The notes: generated by a model from the letters alone, not told the origin. Numbered from the stretch's first letter, positions 10,845 through 23,533 are shown. The stretch: DNA of 64,000 nt from Panagrolaimus kolymaensis (GCA_028622995.1 JAJQJQ010000005.1:4526001-4590000), one strand, 5' to 3'. Program-made: numbers and translations.

Positions 10845-11857
10845 ATGCAATATTATAATGAATGCATGGAAATCCAAAAGAAGCTTTTATCAGAAGTTAA
10901 AAATCATCGGAAAGTTTTAGAAAATCTGAATTCAAATTACTTGGGTATGTTTAAATAAATTATTGTCTATTAAATTGATCTTACTTTAAATTTTTAGAAA
11001 TAAGAAGAAAATATCTGATGGCGTTAGAAGAATTTGATGGACAGAAAGAACATATGTCACCATTGGTTGAAGCTGACAATAACATGATCCTTGCTCAAAT
11101 ATGCAAAACATTATCTTATTTTTGCAATGAAAGAATAAAAGTTTCTAAGAGCTTAATTATTACAATTGAATATCATTTATCAAGGATTAATGGATGTGCT
11201 AAAGAATTTAAATGTGAAATCGATAGAGTATTTTCTGAAAAGTCGGAGGAAATAGAAAAAAGTAAGTTATTTTATTTAAATCATGTTTGTTTGTAATACT
11301 TAGAAACGGTTATGACTTTCGCTAACGCATTTATCATTTACTATTTTTCCGTGATTACATCCTTTTAAATCAGAAGAAGCAATGCAATTTTTGTTTCAGC
11401 TGAATTATTATTACTTACACACACCGCTGCCATTTATAAAGATTGCCTTTATTACTCTATGGATTTTTTTACAACAACAATACATAGTTTACTTTTATTT
11501 AACCAAATAATGATATGCAGGTATTTTTTCAACCATTTAAAGCTCTTGAATACTAGATTTTTTCGCAATTATCGAACCACGAACTGGGAAAAAGAAACAT
11601 TCTTATTTTATTTTTTATTTTTTCAGCATACTTAGATATCAAACATAAAGCTGATTTTGATTTAACAACTGGTAAATGGGTGATTCTCAAAGAAATAATT
11701 CCTAAATTTGTTGTTCCTGTTGAAAATGGATTAAAACGAAAACCCTATGATCAAGATCAAGAAGATGTTCCAACTAAAAAACGGTTAAGCTTTTTTTTAT
11801 CTCTTGGTTATTAACATTCACCTTCTTTTTAGGCTTTCAACAAATCATCGCAAATAA
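10845..11857 (+). CDS. Putative ING3-MRPL41 chimeric gene (may be a decaying relic)
   Basis: Four exons join in frame: 10845-10944 and 10998-11261 match exons 1-2 of the full ING gene downstream (identical lengths, 100 and 264 nt). Exon 11627-11783 matches exon 2 of MRPL41 (both 157 nt), and 11833-11857 matches the start of MRPL41 exon 3 but reaches a TAA after eight codons. The ING exon 2 donor and the L41 exon 2 acceptor are both phase 1, so the join keeps the frame and predicts 181 residues: the ING N-terminal helical domain plus a divergent L41 core (VVP kept, LTG changed). Beyond the stop, L41-like sequence continues to about 11985 in a broken state. The joining intron is 365 bp, long for this locus. 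Whether it is transcribed is unknown. Confidence 0.55.
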
Positions 11858-11990
11858 TCGGAAAAGGAAAAGAAGAAGCGACAAACTAAGCTATAAAATA
11901 AAAAGAAAGGATTATTTCGCTGTCTTCAACTCCAACAACATTGCTTGATCGTAAATATTCTGAAGAAAAGCTGAGCATGATCAGATTTAT
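11858..11990 (+). pseudogene. Remnant of MRPL41 exon 3
   Basis: Downstream of the TAA at 11855-11857 the frame is broken, but sequence resembling the L41 C-terminus persists: a GKGKEEAT-like run, then SSTPTTLLDRKYSEE, comparable to [15 protein letters not shown] in the intact gene. The pieces lie in more than one frame, so this is a decayed exon tail. Confidence 0.6.
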
Positions 11991-12198
11991 AGCTATATTT
12001 ATAATTTACTGTTTGTATTAAATTTGTAATAAATTAATTAACCATTTCTTCTTTTCCAGCTTTATAATTTTTCAGTTTTATAACTGTAATATATTGTTTA
12101 CTTTATTAATTCATTGTATGCCTTAATTAAACAAAATTTTAGATTACACTGGAGCTTTTGCTTTCCTATCGGCTATAGGGCCTTGTTAATGTTGTTAA

Positions 12199-14084
12199 AT
12201 GCAATATTATTATGAGTGCCTGGAAGTCTACGAGAAGCTTTTACCAGAAGTTAAAAAACATTGTAAAGCTTTAAAAAAGTTAGACGCAACTTACTTGGGT
12301 ATGTTCATAATAATATTGGCTAACATATAATTAATATGCATTTTTAGTGGTAAGAAGCAAATATCTGACGGCATTTGAAGAATTTGAAGAACAGAAAGAA
12401 CATATGTCACCATCGGTGGTCGCAGATAATAACAAATTTCTCGCTCGTGCTGGTGATGTATTAACTCACATTTGCGATGAAAAAATCAAAACATCAAATA
12501 GTTTAATTATAACAATTGAATATCATCTATCAAGAATAAATGGATATGTTAGAGAATTTAAATGTGACATGGATTCCGAGTCTCCGGGAACATCGATTGA
12601 AATAGAAAGAAGTAAGTTTTTTAGTTATTCATTTTCATGCTCTAAAAAACTTATTTAGAATTTATGGAAGTGAATAAAAAACGGCTGAAAGAAATACATG
12701 ATTTAAGAGAAGAATATGTGCTGCTGGATGATATGTTTAAGATACCGGAGAATGATCCAGAAAGTGTGGAGCCTGTTTTTGAACCACCTATGGAAACAAC
12801 AAATGCAAGAATAAATGGTCATAGACAGAATATTGCTACAATATATCAAAATATTCTCTCAAGTTTTCACGATGAAGTTAATAGAATTATTAATAAATGT
12901 TATTGAAATTTTGATGTTTTTAGGGGATAAGAAGCGTCGCGAGCAGGAAAAATTCATTGAAGATCAAAACAGAGAGAAGAGGATCGATTAATGGCGGCAC
13001 TCCATCACCCAGAGCTCTTTCACCTCGAATACCCAGGCCGCAACAAAAATTTTCAAATAACAACGTAAGCGCTACTTAAATAGAGCAAAAATACCAATAT
13101 TTTTTGTTATTGTAGGATCCTTCAGCATTACTAAATGTACCCGATCCAAGTCCATCATCAAATTCTGTCTCTCCTATGGAGGTTTCACCCGGACCTCATG
13201 GAAACATAACTTTTAATTATTCTGATAATAATCTTAATAATTCATCCGCATTTTCCACAATGCCATCATTTTCTGGATCACAAGAAAGTAGGCATGGAAG
13301 ACAAAGGAAGTATGTTTTCCAAAATTAAAAAAGCATCAACAAAATAGATTAATTTTGCCCTCACAGGTTTACACAAAAAGCGCAACAAATGTTTAAAGAA
13401 AATAAAGCTGGACGGCCAACTCATTTTCCAGCAAATTTTTCAAATGCTGGTGGTGGAATTGAATCAGTGACGACGGGAGGAGGAGGAGGAGCAACAATAC
13501 CTCAATTTAATTCAAGTAATCCCCATACACAAATAAAAGTTGAAACTCCACATCCCATTGCATCATCATCATATTCATTTCCACAAGATTTTTCTCGTCT
13601 ACCTCATCATCCAACATCTCAATCACATTTTACTTATTCATCCTCATATATAAATTCGCATCCTCCACAAATAGCCCCATCATCAAATCAAATGCCCCTT
13701 CAACAACAACATAATTCAACCTATCAACCCCAAATCCCACAACAGCAACAGCAACAACAATATTATCGACAAGATCAACAACCCCAACAACAGCCCTTAC
13801 TAAATAATGTGACAAATGGAAATGATTTTGATAGCGAAACTAACGAAGATGACGATGATGAAAGAGCATGGTGTTTTTGTGGAGAAAGATCTTATGGTGA
13901 TATGATAGCTTGTGAAAACCCAGATGTAAACTTTTTCTTTTCTAACTGAATAAATTCAAATTTTAACCATTTTTAGTGCCTTTACAAATGGTTTCATTAT
14001 GCTTGCGTTGGAATTACAAGTTCCCCAAGTGGTAGATGGTTTTGCCCTGACTGCTTAAAAAAGAATCGTGGAATTGGGACATAA
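12199..14084 (+). CDS. ING3: ING3-like PHD-finger protein
   Basis: Seven exons: 12199-12298, 12348-12611, 12659-12876, 12924-13064, 13116-13309, 13367-13925, 13977-14084, giving 527 residues. The N-terminal helical ING domain (exons 1-3) is followed by a long disordered Ser/Pro/Gln/Asn-rich region with poly-Gln and GGGGG runs, then a C-terminal PHD finger with Cys-x-Cys, Cys-x4-Cys-type spacing, HYAC and FCPDC (C4HC3). PHD fingers of this family read H3K4 trimethylation; ING3 works with the NuA4/TIP60 acetyltransferase. Exons 1-2 probably come from the duplicated segment that also made the chimera at 10845. The Gln-rich stretch is at about 13700-13800. Exon 4 start depends on a 47-bp intron (12877-12923). 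Confidence 0.88.
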
Positions 14085-14942
14085 TAAAAAAGAATTATTA
14101 AACAATGCACTTTAAAAATAGTGCTTTATTTTTTCCATCACCTTGTATCATCTATCATGTCATGTCTTGTACAATTTTGTTTGTATTTAAAGTATTCGTC
14201 TTCTTTTTTTTGTTGTTATTATTAAAATCAATTTGAATACTTTGTAATCTTTCAAGCTTTCAGAAATGATTGCTTGTTTTAAATGGTCTCTTGAAGGACA
14301 GCTTTGATTTTTTTAAAGTACATATTTCAGAATTGTGAACAGCTATGTTTTGCAAAAAAATCTAAAAGTTTTTTTCCACAATTTTGTTTTTTAGCTTTTA
14401 ACATTTTTTTCTAATAACATGTTGTTAAAAAATCTGTATATAAAAAAATCAAAGTTGTTCTTAATGCGCTGTTCATTGTTTTGCGCATTTTTTTTAATTT
14501 TCTAATTTGTAAAACAAAAACAATAAAAACGAAAAAAATTAAAGTAAAAATATGGGATAAACTTAATCGAAAAATGTATGTAAAAACCACCTAAACTAGG
14601 AAACTAAAATGTTGTGATTCTGTATTAATAAAACATCAGCAATTTTAATGAACAAAAAAACGAAAAAAGAAGCAACTAATTTTTGTAGTATTACCGAATA
14701 AGCAAATATTTTAGTTTTTATCAAAATCAGCTATATGACCTTACTCTATATTTAAAACAACGGTTTTTAAAATTTTCATCTTCCACAAAATCTTTATTCA
14801 TAAAGAACTTTCACTTTTTTTACACAATGGCTTAACAAAATTCAAAATTATTTTTAGTAACGATTTATTTCAAAAAGACAAAAAAATTAAAACAAACAGA
14901 AAAACCAATAATAAATATCAAAATCAAGGGTATGTAAGAATT
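14085..14942. other. Convergent intergenic region
   Basis: AT-rich sequence between the 3' ends of ING3 and TCERG1 copy 2. It contains the likely untranslated tails of both. No gene, RNA or repeat recognised. Confidence 0.5.
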
Positions 14943-17900
14943 TTACTTGTGTTGTTCAGGTTCAGATTGAGTTGGAGGTGGTGGAGGACCTGCAAATATT
15001 ATAATATTTATCAAAAAAGTTTTTCAATAAAGAGGAAGCTATGTACCTTTAGCATCGAGATCATCAATATACTTTTCAAGTTCACGTTCACGTTCTTCAG
15101 GACATCCGATTAGAACCAAATAACGCTTATCATTCTTAAATTCTTAGTAAGTTAGTGGATGATTAATAATAATAATAACATACCTCAAGAATAGCAAGAA
15201 TATCACTTAAATGTCCTTCATTCATTAAGATTTTCTTTTTGGATTCAAAAGTAATTATTTTAGTTTCACGTAATAACGCTCGAAAATCTTTGAGAAGTTC
15301 ATTCAAACGAACTTTACGCCATTCACGAAAATCATTTTCCACTCTTCGTTCACTTTGAATAAGTTTTGAAAATTTTTCTTCATCAAAAATAATTTTCTTT
15401 GCATCTTTCCATCTTGTATTGACATCGATATCTTCTTGCTCATTCAAAAGTTGAAAGAAGGCATCTTGTCTTTTGCGATCAAGTTCACGAACGTGTTCTT
15501 TGAAAATATCTTCCTTTTCATCCTTTGACAAGAGTTCCAACTTTTTATAGCGATTATCTTTTTTGAGAACCTTTCGAGCATCATGCCATGAATAATCTCC
15601 ATGTCGAATCTAAAACAACTTGTGATGGTTAATAAATAAATAAAAAGATTAGCAAATCTTACCAAATCATTAAGAACCACTGTAAAACTTTCTTTTTCTT
15701 CTTTATATTGAAGCAGCTCCCTTTCCTTGTTTCTTTCTTTTTTGTGTTCATGAAGTTCAGCCTGAACTTCACCCTTTCTTCGTTCAATGGCAAGTTCTTC
15801 AACAGTTTTAGGTTGTAGTAGTTCATCATTCTCTTTGATTCGACCACCTTCACCATCTGATTCATCATCCTTTGGCAATATTGATAGATACTGTCGAAAG
15901 ATTTCTTCTCGAATATCACTATCGAGATATTTGGCTTTATACCTTGGATCATCACCGATGCGCTTTTTGACATGAGACCATTTGGATGAGCGACGAATTT
16001 CATAGACATCTTTGTCTTGAAGTAATTCACGAAATGCTGCTTTACTCTGAAAAACATAACAATAAATAACGAAACATAAGTACAAATTTACTTCTTCTTT
16101 AACTTTATGTTTTTCGTCTTTTTCTTTTTGGTAGAGTTCATTGACATAATCGTTAAAGAAATCTTCTCGATCACGATGCTTTTCAACATTTTTGAATCTT
16201 TCATCTTTACCATACTTGGTTTGAAACGAAGAAAACTTTGATTTGCCATCCAATTCAGCTTCCTGCAACATTTCCATGTACTTTTCTTTTGCTATCTTTG
16301 CTTTGGCTTTCTTCTCGGCTCTTTCAATTTCAGCTCGTTCATTAGCATATTCTTCAAAGGCGCTTTTACGTTCAGTTGCGCTGAGTAACAAATAACGAGA
16401 ATCGAATACAATTTTTGACAGTTCTTTTTGAAAAGTTGAATTCGCAGATACGTTTCTTTCAACTAGCATCTCACGGAATTGCTTTTGGCGTTCTTCTAAT
16501 GGAATCTAAAAATACACTTATTAAAAGTAACTATGCAAAGAATATACAAACCTCAGCACGAGTTTGTTTAGCTTTTATTTCTGCTTCGATTGCTGGATCA
16601 ATTTCCTTCACAACAGGCTTTGCCTTTTCTTTCTTTTCCTTTTGTGCAGCCTTTTTCTGTTCTTCAATTCGATCTTGCTTCTTTTCTTGTCGAGTTCTCT
16701 TTTTTGGAGGAGCTTTCATATCTTCATCTTCTTCCTCATCCTCGTCTTCTGTGCCACCTTGTTGAGGCGTCGCTGTTTTAGAAAGTGGAGTGCCACCACC
16801 AGCTGGCTTTGAAACATCATTTTCTTTTTCTGAAATTAATGAGTTAAAAATGCTTTATTAAAATGAAGACAAATACATACCATCGGGTCTTTTACTAACC
16901 AACAAATCAACATCAGGACGATTATAAAGTTCAGGAGGTCGTTGCCAGACTGACGTTTTTGTTGTTGGATTATAAAAGAAAACTCTATCATCTCCAGTCC
17001 ATACAATACACCAAGGAGTGCCTAAAATGAAATAATATTTTAAACTTCATTCTATTATACTCAAAAGAAATTTTATCCATGAACAAGAAATAGTTTTTAG
17101 GATTGAATGTTCTGTGTCATTTATTATTTTTGAGAATATTTTCACGGTATGAGAGTTTTTAATTTAAAAAGCTTATAATTATAATGTTACATACCAGCAA
17201 CGGGACTGCTGCTAACAGGACGATTTCCATCTGCACCACCGCCATTATTTTGAGTAGCCACTGGAGTCGGGGCAGTAACAGTTTGTTGATGAACTGCTAA
17301 TTGTGCATGTGTAAATGCTGAAGGAGCCATTCCTGGGTGAGGCATTTGTCCACTACCTCCATTAGCTAAAATTTTGGGTTATAATGGATAAAAATGTTTA
17401 TGCACAAATATTACCTTCTCTATCAATCAAAGCTTTTGGTTTTTCCCATGTATTTTCTTGAGTAAGCATATTAAAATAATATTTACGGCCATCAGCAGCA
17501 GTAAACTCTTGCCAAGCATTTGCAGGATCGTTTGGAATGGGCATTCGAGGCATGCCACCACCAGGCATAGGAAAACCAGGAAATCCATGGGGCATAAGCG
17601 GGGGGATGGCTCCTCCTAAAATATCAAAAATTTAAACATTAAACGATGAGCCAGAACTCCTCAAACCCATAATTCCTCCCACCAAAAAAATCCCTAATTT
17701 AAAACCTGAGGAGTTACTGAGATAAAATGAACGTTACAATAGGAAAAATGATGAAACTTTTCAAACAACAACACACTGCCGATGCCATTGTTCACATCTC
17801 AAAGCGGCGATAGTATGGAAACAAAATATTATGCCTAAAGGTTTTGCTATTTTCTGATCTCGATTTTATCAATCAAAATTGTTCGAGGGATCGATCACGA

Positions 17901-18934
17901 CGCAAAAATTCATTTTTTTAAAAGGGTTTTACCTGATGATACATACTTACGTAAAATCGGCAAACAGCATACTCGGCAATTCGGGAAGCTCTTATTTTTA
18001 AAAACTAAATGGGCAAGGAAAGGGGCTTAAACTTACCATACTAAAATTTAATTAAACCCAGGTTGAAAAAAAAGCAAATATTAAAAATTATTCCTTAAAA
18101 CAAACCTTGTGGATTTCTTTCCCTTTCTATTTTCATTCCTGCATCAACTAAAGCTTGTAAACCTGCTTGATCAACAATTCGAGTTTTTTCATTTTCCGGT
18201 TTCTGCCATACTGTAACACGGGTAAGGGCGTTGTAATAATATGCTTTTCCATCGCCGGTTTTTGTTTCAACCCAAATTTCATCTTCAACTCCAGCAAGCT
18301 CTAACCACTAAAATGAGTGGAATATGTAATAAAAGGATTTCATCAAAGTTTATAAAAAATTTCTTACAATTTTAAGTTTTTCTTGTGGATTTCCTTGTGG
18401 TCGAAAATGTGGAATACCTCCTTGCGGCATGCCACCGGGTGGCATTCCGCCTTGTGAGGGAAAGCCTTGACGTGGTGGATAACGTGGAGAATTTTGATAG
18501 CCAATACCAGGGCGAGGTCTTGGACCACCTCCTTGTTGACGTTGAGAATAATTGTTGTGACCTGATAAAAGAGTTATTATGCTGGATAATAAAGAGAAAA
18601 AAAATGAAATTACCTTTAGGTGGCGCATTATTAAAAAATGAAAGTGGTTCATCTTCTAAATTGCTCATCAACGGCCTTGGAGCTGGACGCATCCCTGGTG
18701 GAACCATTAAACCTGGAGGTCTCAACGGTACTGCGCCTGGTGCATTTACTCTTAAAAATTAAATCGATATAGAAAAGCTAATTTAAATAATAATAACTAA
18801 TACCTTCCAGGAGGAGGTAAATGACTTTTGACGTCATCGGGAGCTTCTTCAAATCTTGTTCGGCGTCGAGGTGGATGAGCTGCTTCACCTGAATCACCGT
18901 TCTGTGGAGGGGGGTTATCTGTTTCCATCAACAT
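14943..18934 (-). CDS. TCERG1: TCERG1/CA150-like transcription elongation regulator, copy 2 (complete)
   Basis: Thirteen exons on the minus strand: 18804-18934, 18614-18750, 18368-18561, 18106-18307, 17415-17615, 17195-17365, 16881-17021, 16552-16829, 16092-16505, 15663-16046, 15184-15609, 15047-15134, 14943-14989; total 937 residues. Order: Pro/Gly/Arg-rich N-terminus, WW1 in exon 4, a GFPGFPMPGGG linker and WW2 in exon 5, WW3 in exon 7, Lys/Glu-rich linker in exon 8, six FF domains in exons 9-12. The WW partners are proline-rich splicing factors and the FF domains bind phosphorylated polymerase II tail in the family. The start is ATG 18934, with a second ATG two codons on. It is highly similar to copy 1 in exons and also in introns, so the pair is recent or homogenised. 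Confidence 0.92.
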
Positions 18935-19517
18935 TATACCAATATTTTAATACTAAAAATAAGATCAATAAAATAATACAAAACGTATGAGAAAAAGAAA
19001 GGAGGAAAAAATAGTTCACGAAACAAAATCTTGCATGAAAAAGGGAGTCGGCAAAAAGCAAGAAATCGAGTGGTGCTATTAAATAACATTTTGCCCGAAT
19101 TAAATAAATAAAGTATGAAATTTAATTCCTCCAGAACTAATATTTATATTATTAATTTTAATATATTAATCCGAACCTAAGCAGCGATAAGAATTTCTTC
19201 AAAAAGTCAAAGAGATCCAAAAAAAATTGCGAACGTGATTACAAATTGATTAAATCTTTGGCTTTCGCATTTGCAAACTTTTTTAGATGATGCCTTTAAC
19301 CCATAGTTACAAATTGAGGTCATAATTATGCGCTCTGTAGAGTGATAATCAAAGAATAGGTTTGGCGCTTAAAGGAAAATAACTATGTGCTGCATTTTAT
19401 CTTCAATATTTATCAAAGAAATTAAATATTTTTGCTTGCAAAATAATGTTTATTTAATTAATTACAAACCGGTAAAAATAATAATTACAAAATAAATACA
19501 AAAAACTGACTAGAAAA
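18935..19517. other. Spacer between UBE3B and TCERG1 copy 2
   Basis: 583 bp between two minus-strand genes; holds the upstream region of TCERG1 copy 2 and the 3' tail of UBE3B. Nothing else seen. Confidence 0.5.
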
Positions 19518-22500
19518 TTAGCTTAATTCAAAACCAGCGTTTGCATGTATTGCATACCGTAACTTTTCTAATAAAAGGGACTTTTTATTATAGTTGGGTA
19601 ATTTAAGAAGGTTAAAGCATGTTGAACTTGTTGGAAGTCGTACAGCCGTTTGACGATTACGTTTAATTGCAAGGAAGCCTCGAACTACTGAACCAAGAGT
19701 ATCACCTTGATCTTGATCTTCAGGATTTTCAACGCATCGAATAGAAAATGGTGGTTCAAGAGTTGAAAATCCAAGTAAAGGGCCTCGCGAGCAACTTGTT
19801 ACAAATTTGAGGAAAAGTCTTCGCTCTTCCGCGTTAAAATCATGCTCTACAACATGCCATAGCCATTTAATAACCCGGTGATTAGCATGAAATCCGCCAT
19901 AATATGCTGTATTTCGACGTAAATCGGCCACATCTATGTCGTACGAAGTTCCAGCAATTAACATTTGAAGTTCATGTGTTGAAAATAATGATAACCATGT
20001 TGGGGAAAGGATAGAACGAAACCCTGCAACAAAATGATCTCGTTGCTTTTTAGTTTGTTTAACCACTCGATGTTGAGACATTGTATGAATATAAATAATT
20101 TTATTTTCATTTGTAATTTTAATTGATCGGCCACTTGGAACGAGATCAAGCGTAGTTACCTAAAAAAATTGAGTTATCAAGTTTTTTGGAAAATAATTTT
20201 TTTTGATACTTGTCCAAGAAATTCTTCATCAACAGAAAATGTAAGTTCAAGATCTGCAACATCATCCGTCTCTTTATAATGTTTAACATATGTAAGACTT
20301 TTATATAAATCTGGATCAACAAGGGCTAATTCATCAAAGGCACAAAGTTGTTTTCCAAGAATATTTGCTAAAAGCACAGGGGCAAGTTGAACATCCACGA
20401 CAAGGCCATCATAAACTGATTTAGCTAGCATTCGACCAATATAAGAAAAATATTCCAAATGATTTGAATGAATATAAGATGTATGGGATGGATATAATTG
20501 ACCATTTGATGTTAACTGAAAGCTTTATATTTTTAATATTTCTTTTTTATGAGTGTTCTTTACTTTGAATAAATTAAGTTCGGGATCAAATATTCCTTTA
20601 ACAGTGAGCTCTAAGAATTCTTTAAACACACCATCTTGATCAATTCCGGGTTCTTCAACGCCTTGTTGATTAACAAACTTTACGCGAACACCTGCTTTTA
20701 ATTCATCGGGGGATAAAGAAGAAAACATTCGATAGCCATCTTCAACAATGGAATTTCTTGCTATCGTTGCTACAGTAAGGGTTCGTCCAATGTTATTTTT
20801 ATCAGCAGAAACTTTTCTTCGAAATAATACCAATCGCTCTTTTAAAGGAATTAAATGTGGCATCTTTTCCATTAATAATTGAGCTCGAGGTGTATGTTTT
20901 TCATATTCACTTACAATTATTGAAGGTCGTATTTCACTGAAGCCATGGTTAATAATTAAATAAACAATTGATAATTAAAACTTACGAAGCATGCCAAAAA
21001 TCTGAGTTATCAGAAAATGGTCTACGAACGTGTTTATTATGAAGCAAAATGGTAAGCTGATATAAACTTTGAAAAAGATTATTTGCTCGCTCATTTTCAA
21101 AATCTAAAATGCAAAAATTAAATTCTTAAAATTTTGCTACTAAAGATGCTTACCAACAACTTTATCCCAAATGGCTTTAAAACAAAATACATTTCCAAAT
21201 TGAGCAATATCAATAATTTGTTTTACACTAAATGGAGTTCCTTCTTCATATAATTCTTTTTCATCAAGAATTCTATAATTTTTAAATTTACAAAAAGTTA
21301 AAACAGAGAAATTCATACGAAATTAAAGATAATGCAACTTCAGCAAATAAAGCAGTTGGAGCAAAATGGGGTACAGTACATTTTGGATCAGCTGAAAAAA
21401 GGCTCAACAAAGCATGAGCTGGACCATGCTTAGTATTTGAAATATGAGCCCATAATTGAGTTAAAACTGAATCATCTTGGCAAAGTCCTGGAAAAGAAAA
21501 AATTAAAATTTAATTAGAAAATTGAGTTCGCACCAGAAATAATATCTACGTGAATTGTATTAAAAGTAATTAAAGCATTTCGATACATTTGACAAACGAC
21601 TGCTGTTAAAGAAACAGGTCCCAAATGACTATCATAACGAGGTTGCTCTTTTACTGTAAGCTTTTTAAGGAGTCCTAAAATTTGTTTTCAATTTTTTACT
21701 TTTTTCTAAAAAAATTACTTTGAATTAAATCTTTTGAAAGTTGTTCAACTTCTTGAGCGGTTTGTTTTAAGGTAATGCCTTCAACACTTCCAAGAACTTT
21801 ACCAAATAAACAATTAACCATTTTTTTACTCCAAAAATATGTTAATTGCTCTCGAACAGCCTGATTTGAATGTTCATTATTAATATTAAATCCTTCTGAA
21901 ATCCAACCCAAAATTGAATGCCAATGTTGCTTTTTAGATGTTTTTGCTGTGGATTGAATTCGCAAGAAAAAATTATTAATTATATGAGTCCATTCAAATA
22001 AATTTTCAATTAAAATATCATGCTCTTTAAAACTAATATTTATAAAATTTGCTAATAAATTTAATCCTTGTACAGCATTCAATGTTTCAATGAAGTGTAA
22101 ATTTGATGAAAAATATGAGAGTATGGCTTCAAGGGTTTTTACTGATTTTAATAAAGAATAAGTCTGAAATATTTTTACCTTTATTAAAAGCACTATAAAA
22201 TGCACAAAAAAAACTAACATTGGAATTTAAAGCTAAAATAATTCCAGGACATGTAAATAAATATTTTAATATTAATTCAACTTTTTCACTATCATACGAT
22301 GAATTTTGTACAACCCTAAAAATTATTATTTATTTTATTTGTTAATTTTCCTCCAATTTTTACCGTAAAATCACAGTCAATACAGCATTAACAATATCAG
22401 AATTTGAAGAAGCTTTACTGCTTCGTTTTAATGCTTTTAATAAAAATATATTAAAATTTTTAAGAATTTCAGGGGTTAAATAATTAAGGGTGAATTTTTT

Positions 22501-23215
22501 ACATAAATTATTTACAACTGGCAATAACGATGGGCTGGCTTTTAGCAAAGCCCAATTATTTGGAGAATTAAGAACAACCAAAAAAGTTATCATTCCATTT
22601 ACACCACGGCAATCAGAAATTTGATCAAACTAAAATATTCAATCAAACGTTGCATGGAATTTAAAAAAAAGTGGCTTACATCAGCTCCAGCAAGGATGGA
22701 AGGTAAATGTTGAAAAAGTTTAGTAATGAGATTGGAAGCTCTTTTAAAATGTTGGGGTGAAAGAAACAAAGCTGCAAAGGTATGATTCTTTTGTGACGAA
22801 TCCATTGATGAAGCTAACAAACGACAATATGTTCCAAGTCTCTAAAAATCTTGCTCAATTATATTTATTTATTTTTTAAATTTTATTTACCATAATATAT
22901 TCTTTCTCTTTTTCCAAATGATGAATTAAATATCCATATTTTAACATATCCAAATTTGTGAGTAAATTTGGATGTCCATCATCGCCTCCTCCAATTCCTA
23001 ATGCATGATCAATTTCATTTCTAAAAAATTATTTTTTTTAAAACTTTTTTTAATCGATTAAACTCTTACTTTAATTTTTCTTGGAATCGATTCCGCGCAA
23101 GCTTTCCTCGAGCAAGGGCTTGAATCTCCAATACAACGGCGGAATATATTCGTTGGCCTTCACGGTTTGCTCGTTCGCGAGCAGCATTTTCCAAAAATTT
23201 CTGTCTATCATCCAT
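19518..23215 (-). CDS. UBE3B: HECT-type E3 ubiquitin ligase UBE3B
   Basis: Thirteen exons: 23070-23215, 22891-23020, 22680-22841, 22364-22629, 22219-22315, 21719-22163, 21534-21674, 21319-21487, 21154-21272, 20986-21103, 20564-20936, 20210-20515, 19518-20159. Total 1037 residues, near the usual length of about 1070. An IQ-like helix lies near the N-terminus (around [19 protein letters not shown]). The C-terminal HECT domain contains [11 protein letters not shown], the YYGGFH region, and the catalytic loop [16 protein letters not shown] with the ubiquitin-accepting Cys. UBE3B rather than UBE3C is favoured by HWHSILGW mid-protein and by the HECT tail ending GFELS. C. elegans OXI-1 is the expected counterpart. 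The frame between exons 5 and 6 requires a 55-bp intron with donor GTTAGT (22164-22218). Confidence 0.93.
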
Positions 23216-23287
23216 TTTTTTATAATTTAAATAATTATTATATTTACATTTAAATTCAACATATTATTACTGACCATCAAATAGCAG

Positions 23288-23533
23288 CTATAGCTGTGGT
23301 TTTGGAAAAGATTCAAAAACTCTATCTAATGAGAGAGTGTTAGGACCTCTCAATGAAGCCAAAGTGCCGCGCATCGGCATACTTTTTAAAAACAATCTTT
23401 CGTAATTATTTTCTAAATATTTGCATCGGTATAATAAAAAAATTTCGAATACCATAATCTTCCGCTTATCACGATTAGGGAGCAAAGACGTTAGTGAAAT
23501 TTGACCTTTTGGCTGCTTCTTTTTTGTTTGCAT
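23288..23533 (-). CDS. Possible small protein upstream of UBE3B, unknown
   Basis: An uninterrupted frame of 81 codons with a true ATG at 23533 and a stop 72 bp before the UBE3B start on the same strand. It is basic (MQTKKKQPKG start) and ends around GPNTLSLDRVFESFPKPQL. It lies in the short divergent gap between UBE3B and GMP synthase, and its base composition is less AT-rich than the neighbouring spacer. No family recognised. It could be a small first gene of a two-gene transcript or a chance frame. Confidence 0.35.
   Translation of the reverse strand: MQTKKKQPKGQISLTSLLPNRDKRKIMVFEIFLLYRCKYLENNYERLFLKSMPMRGTLASLRGPNTLSLDRVFESFPKPQL

Noticed and set aside
19518..23215. UBE3C instead of UBE3B
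   Set aside because: HWHSILGW, the HECT tail ending GFELS and overall length fit UBE3B better.
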